Below, in pieces: positions 60,113 to 64,000 of a DNA stretch of 64,000 nt (the stretch's first letter is position 1; each line of letters opens with the position of its first letter). A program made the position numbers and the translations under genes. The stretch is from Distichodus sexfasciatus (lineage: Eukaryota; Chordata; Actinopteri; Characiformes; Distichodontidae), in contig JAVGVS010000678.1 of assembly GCA_032718565.1 (NCBI GenBank), positions 1 through 64,000 of the forward strand, given 5' to 3'. Under the pieces are notes generated by a model. The model saw only the letters and a program-made list of their open reading frames with translations, did no database searches and was not told the origin of the DNA.

Positions 60113-60475
60113 AACTACATCACAAGATACATCACGATACGATACATCGATTCAACTGATGACGATTCAGCGTCTGCTACGATACGGTTCTCATTCGATA
60201 CGATTCAGGAGCTAGCAAGCCATACAGTTCATTAAATAAAATTAATTTAAAATTTAGTTAAAAATTTTGAGAAATAAATATGTAACTAAATTTTAAATGA
60301 ATTTTATTTAATTGTTTTACTGTTAATTGCGTACTAATATAGGCAAATTGTGGCACCTTTGGCGTTCCATATAAGAAAATGTACTATATTGCGATATATC
60401 GTTATCGGGATATGACACGACTTATATCGGGGTATGAGATTTTGATCATATCACAGCCCTTATCGCGTGCTCGGT
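60113..60475. repeat. Degenerate dispersed repeat with GATACGAT/CGATATATCG words
   Basis: AT-rich fragment beginning with ATACATCACGATACGATAC and ending ATATCACAGCCCTTATC. This is typical of non-autonomous hAT-like repeats that are common in fish (compare 2,500-2,961 and 19,059-19,426). Confidence 0.45.
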
Positions 60476-60929
60476 TTGTTTTTATTCTGGATAAAAAGAC
60501 GTTAATCAGACCATGGGGAAAAACGGGACTGAACATCTGATTTGGATCTGACCAGGTGTCGGTGGTTGCTAAAACGAAATAAAAATGTAACTGTGCATCT
60601 CATTTGGTCTGCCTTTCGGGACAGAACCTCCTGCTTTATCCACACCATCCTCACCAATTTTACACTTTAAGTCCCGTATTGTTAACGTCCCCCTAAAGCA
60701 GTTTGGAGGCGCATGAGAGCCACTATCCGCAACTCGTCCTGCATCGGCATACGGATAACGAGTTACGAGGGACAAATTTGTCGGAAACTGCCAGGAATTT
60801 GAGCAAAAAAATGGAAGCGGTGACCTGCTCTGAGACGTCAAACTCCATGTGCAAGAAAGAAAAAGTTGCAAGCTGCTTTTGAATGCACGCACCCATGTTT
60901 TTGGAGATTCGTTGTTAAAAGGAAACGCG

Positions 60930-61115
60930 TGGCATCGTAATTAACGGTGCGCTGGTGCCAGAGGCGGGGCCACGAGACGTCGGCGGGCGCGCCGCGGGCA
61001 ACAAAGCTGCCGAGTCGATCGCCTTTTTCTACTCGAACCGTTCTCCTGCACCCGAGTCGGTGGGAGGGGCGGCACGGTGAGTATAAATAGCTTTGGGACT
61101 CAGTTGCATAGCAAC
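60930..61115 (+). promoter_or_regulatory. GC-rich segment with TATA box and X-box-like palindrome
   Basis: GGCGGGCGCGCCGCGGGCAA and other CpG-rich sequence is followed by GTATAAATAG (61081-61090) and the palindrome GTTGCATAGCAAC (61103-61115), which resembles an RFX X-box. The layout looks like a plus-strand core promoter, but I see no gene downstream. It could be an enhancer, an RNA gene promoter or chance. Confidence 0.3.
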
Positions 61116-61455
61116 CGATGCCAAGGCGCAGAGGGGTTCCGCCCCCGACACGCCCCCTTTCTCTTTCTGCTCCCGCTGTCTATGCCGATTTCACGGAAAA
61201 CGTCCGCAGCATGAGGGTCGGGAAGCAATCCGCACACACACACACACACAAAGAACATTCCGGAATATTGGGGGGAAAAAATATATGATGCCAACGTGGC
61301 ACACCCACAGTTCAGTGATGCTCTGCTCAACACTAAGACAAATGTAAAATGAATAAAAACGATGTTCGAACGCCGTAATCTTGTCCATGACAATTATTTT
61401 GATTATTTTTAATATTATGTTAATTATGTTCATTTAGTTTCAATCGTTCTTGCCG

Positions 61456-61585
61456 GGGCAGCCGGTAGCGTAATGGTTAGGGAGTTAGTCTTGTAATTGG
61501 TCGCCGGTTCAAGTCCCAAACTAGTAAAGGTACCACTGAGGTACTCATGAGCAAGCCCTGCTTTCTTGGCACTGTCCAAAAAGCA
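61456..61585 (+). repeat. tRNA-derived SINE, 5' part
   Basis: GGCAGCCGGTAGCGTAATGG head and GTCGCCGGTTCAAGTCCC B-box; tail replaced by AT-rich DNA. Confidence 0.75.
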
Positions 61586-61859
61586 TAATTAATTTTACGT
61601 AAATTAATCATAATTGAGGTAAAATTATGAAATCATGGTGATATTGATTTGGGGTCATATCGCCCAGCCCTACTGCACACCATTTTTGGGTTTTTACATG
61701 GTACCGAAGCCTGCCACAGGTACGGTGGGTTTGCGTTCTGCCTGAACGTGCCTTCCAAAAACGTGGGATGCTGCTCGAGTTGTACACGCCACATGGCCAA
61801 GCTCCAGCACCCGATGCCACGTGGGCACAAGCTGGCGCTTTCTTGGCCGAGATGTGGAT

Positions 61860-62301
61860 CGTGTTAACGTGATGAATCACAAAAACTCTACAGGTCTCAC
61901 ATCTGGATCTGATTTACTGCTGCCACCTGAGATATCAGACCGGCAGAGATGACGAAGATTAACATGTGGGAGAGAAGTGAACAGACTACAGACGGACAGA
62001 GAGATAGATACAGATAGAAAAATAAAGCGATAGATACGAGGCGAGAGAGCTGTACAGCAGCTGAAAGTAAAATCCAGCTTTGTGTCCATATCCGCAGCTC
62101 TTCTCAACCTCCTCCACCTCAGTTTACACTCCATCCACTATCTTACACTCACACTCCACCTGAACACACACACACACAGAGCCTGGCGTGATGAGAGTTA
62201 TAAAGAGACGCCGAGCGGGTTTAATGAAAGAGAAATGGCCACGTCTCATATCCGTCACTGTCCTCGTCATCTCCTCCTTAACGAGGTGAACCATCTGTCT
62301 C

Positions 62302-62340
<39 letters not shown>

Positions 62341-62994
62341 ATACGCACAGCTGAATGTCTTTTCCTCAGACGAAACCATGCATTAGTGCACACAGTCACA
62401 CACACTTCCACACGCACAAGCAGCGTTCCTTAAATGCACCCATGTGAACATGAGTATGTTTGTTCTCTCACACACACACACCCGCATGCATGCGCAGACT
62501 CACACACACACACACAACATAAGACAGTGGTGGTGAAGCAGAGGACGTTTTACAAATGCTGTATGTCAAATGGGTGGAGAGAAGCTGACTGCTCCATCCA
62601 TCAACACACACACACACCTCTAATGACTGCACAGAGGTGGAGCGACGGTGTGTGTTGACCTCCACACCTCAACACACACACACACACACAGAGTTCTGAA
62701 TGAGGTTCATGAGTAGAGGGGAAACTACTTCATCCTCCATGACGCCTGCAGTGGAATTATGAGCTCACGTCTTCTTATAAAAACACACATAAAAACATTT
62801 TTATATAAAACTTTTGTTCAGTAGTTTTGCATTTAATATGTATTTCATCTGTTTTATCTTTTTATATTTTTACGTCTTGAATTTCGCTTTCTGTTCTGTA
62901 ACTTTGCGAGCACCAAAAAGCACTTTAAATCGATTATTATTGTTGTTATTAGGGCAAGCATGATCTGCTGTGGAACCCTCTTGTAATTGTTCTT

Positions 62995-63026
<32 letters not shown>

Positions 63027-63820
63027 AACGGATTGTGCAGCCTTAAACTGTAAGTTTAAGAATGCTGCAATTTTCAGGATTAGTAGGAATGGTGTGCATC
63101 TCGGCATAGGCCGAAAAGTGTAGTGACCGCCCTATAATTGGTGCTATATTGGAGGCAAAAACTCCTCTAACTCTCGAACCGTGTGACCTAGAGTGAAACC
63201 TAATGGTCCCAGATTGAAAACTTCTGTTGTAGCTGATTCTTTAGCTTAAGCCAAAGAACTTTCTAATTGGGACTACAGATGTACCATTTTGAGATTTTAA
63301 GCTGGGGGGGTTGGGGGGCGGCGGCTAAATATGCTACAGAAATGTATGCAGTCTGATTCACAGACTTCTTTCTTTGAGGTTTACTGCATCAGCTGCGTTT
63401 GTGCTGGTTTATGCAACTTTTGCTTGGACCCCGCTCTTTGCCGCTTACATCCATATTTAGATATTATTATTATTATTATTGTTATTATTTCTTCCTGCTA
63501 CACTCCGGGAACAGAGTAATGTTGTGGATGGAGGAGTGTAAAGATGAGATGTCATCCCTCCTCCACGCCCCACACACACACACACACACACACTACATGA
63601 GGAGAGGTGGCAGAGAGAAAGAGTTCATTCAGACCCCTCACCCACACACACACACTGAGCCAAATTAAACAGTCGTTTCTGGTAACTGCCTGGCACTTGG
63701 GTCAAAAGATCCACACACACTCTCACACACACCAGGCTGTTAAAAGAAACACGGGCTGTTCAGACGAGCTGCTTCATATAGATGCATGAGTAAAATATTT
63801 ACATTTACATCATTTAGAAG
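61860..63820. other. PDSS2 5' intron region with (CA)n runs
   Basis: CA runs at 62,166-62,180, 62,302-62,338, 62,500-62,516 and 63,570-63,592, and (TTA)n at 62,998-63,020. I looked for PDSS2 N-terminal exons on the minus strand and found none. Confidence 0.5.
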
Positions 63821-63837
63821 AAGTTCTTATCCAGGGG

Positions 63838-64000
63838 TGCGTTTCCAAAAAGCATAGTTGCTAACTATGTTAGCAACTAACATAGCATACATTAGCAACA
63901 AACATGGCAACTGACATAGCGTACATTACCAAAGAACATGGCAACTAACATAGCGTACATTAGCAACAAACATGGCAACTAACATGGCGTACATTAGCAA
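63838..64000. repeat. Minisatellite related to 4,650-5,480, cut by right edge
   Basis: Starts GTTTCCAAAAAGCATAGTTG and TAACTATGTTAGCAAC, then ACTAACATAGCGTACATTAG units alternating with CAACAAACATGG. Same end sequence and core unit as the WDR35 array. Confidence 0.85.

Overview
The window is vertebrate, most likely teleost, nuclear DNA. The genes are split by GT-AG introns, the coding parts match vertebrate families throughout, and the spaces are packed with fish-type repeats: tRNA-derived SINEs, foldback DNA-transposon relics, L2-like tails, long CA and GA runs and minisatellites. I cannot name the species. Five protein-coding genes are recognisable, and their exons were joined here by hand using reading frame and splice sites.

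Layout. WDR35 (IFT121, ciliary transport) lies on the minus strand from 14,861 down to 2,157 and runs off the left edge: 19 coding exons, about 699 codons. MATN3 (matrilin-3, cartilage matrix) is complete on the minus strand, 21,891 to 16,328, six coding exons, 526 aa; its last intron has the signature of a U12-type AT-AC intron. MTRES1 (C6orf203, mitochondrial S4-domain RNA-binding protein) is complete on the plus strand, 24,289 to 26,987, 236 aa. BEND3 (four BEN domains, heterochromatin) is complete on the minus strand, 31,914 to 28,729, 816 aa. PDSS2 (coenzyme Q side-chain synthase subunit 2) is on the minus strand, 58,940 to 42,985; five exons are found, and its 5' exons lie beyond the right edge.

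Gene order. WDR35-MATN3 reproduces the human 2p24.1 order and orientation, and MTRES1-BEND3-PDSS2 reproduces human 6q21. The two blocks meet head-to-head between MATN3 and MTRES1. The genes do not form one pathway; they are a conserved syntenic neighbourhood.

Non-coding. PDSS2 introns hold most of the unusual DNA: a 7.4-kb satellite with a 32-bp unit (43.85-51.24 kb), a 330-bp GA tract, a 700-bp alternating CA/CG block with a large palindrome, and a truncated copy of a PDSS2 exon. A 22-bp minisatellite in WDR35 (4.67-5.47 kb) reappears at the extreme right edge. A large part of the 7.4-kb satellite shows a systematic A-to-G (and C-to-T) shift that looks more like a nanopore base-calling artefact than biology. 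I found no CRISPR array, no functional RNA gene, no intact transposase and no convincing undescribed system. The strongest items for follow-up are the satellite anomaly, the AT-AC intron, the mucin-like MATN3 exon and the PDSS2 exon duplication.
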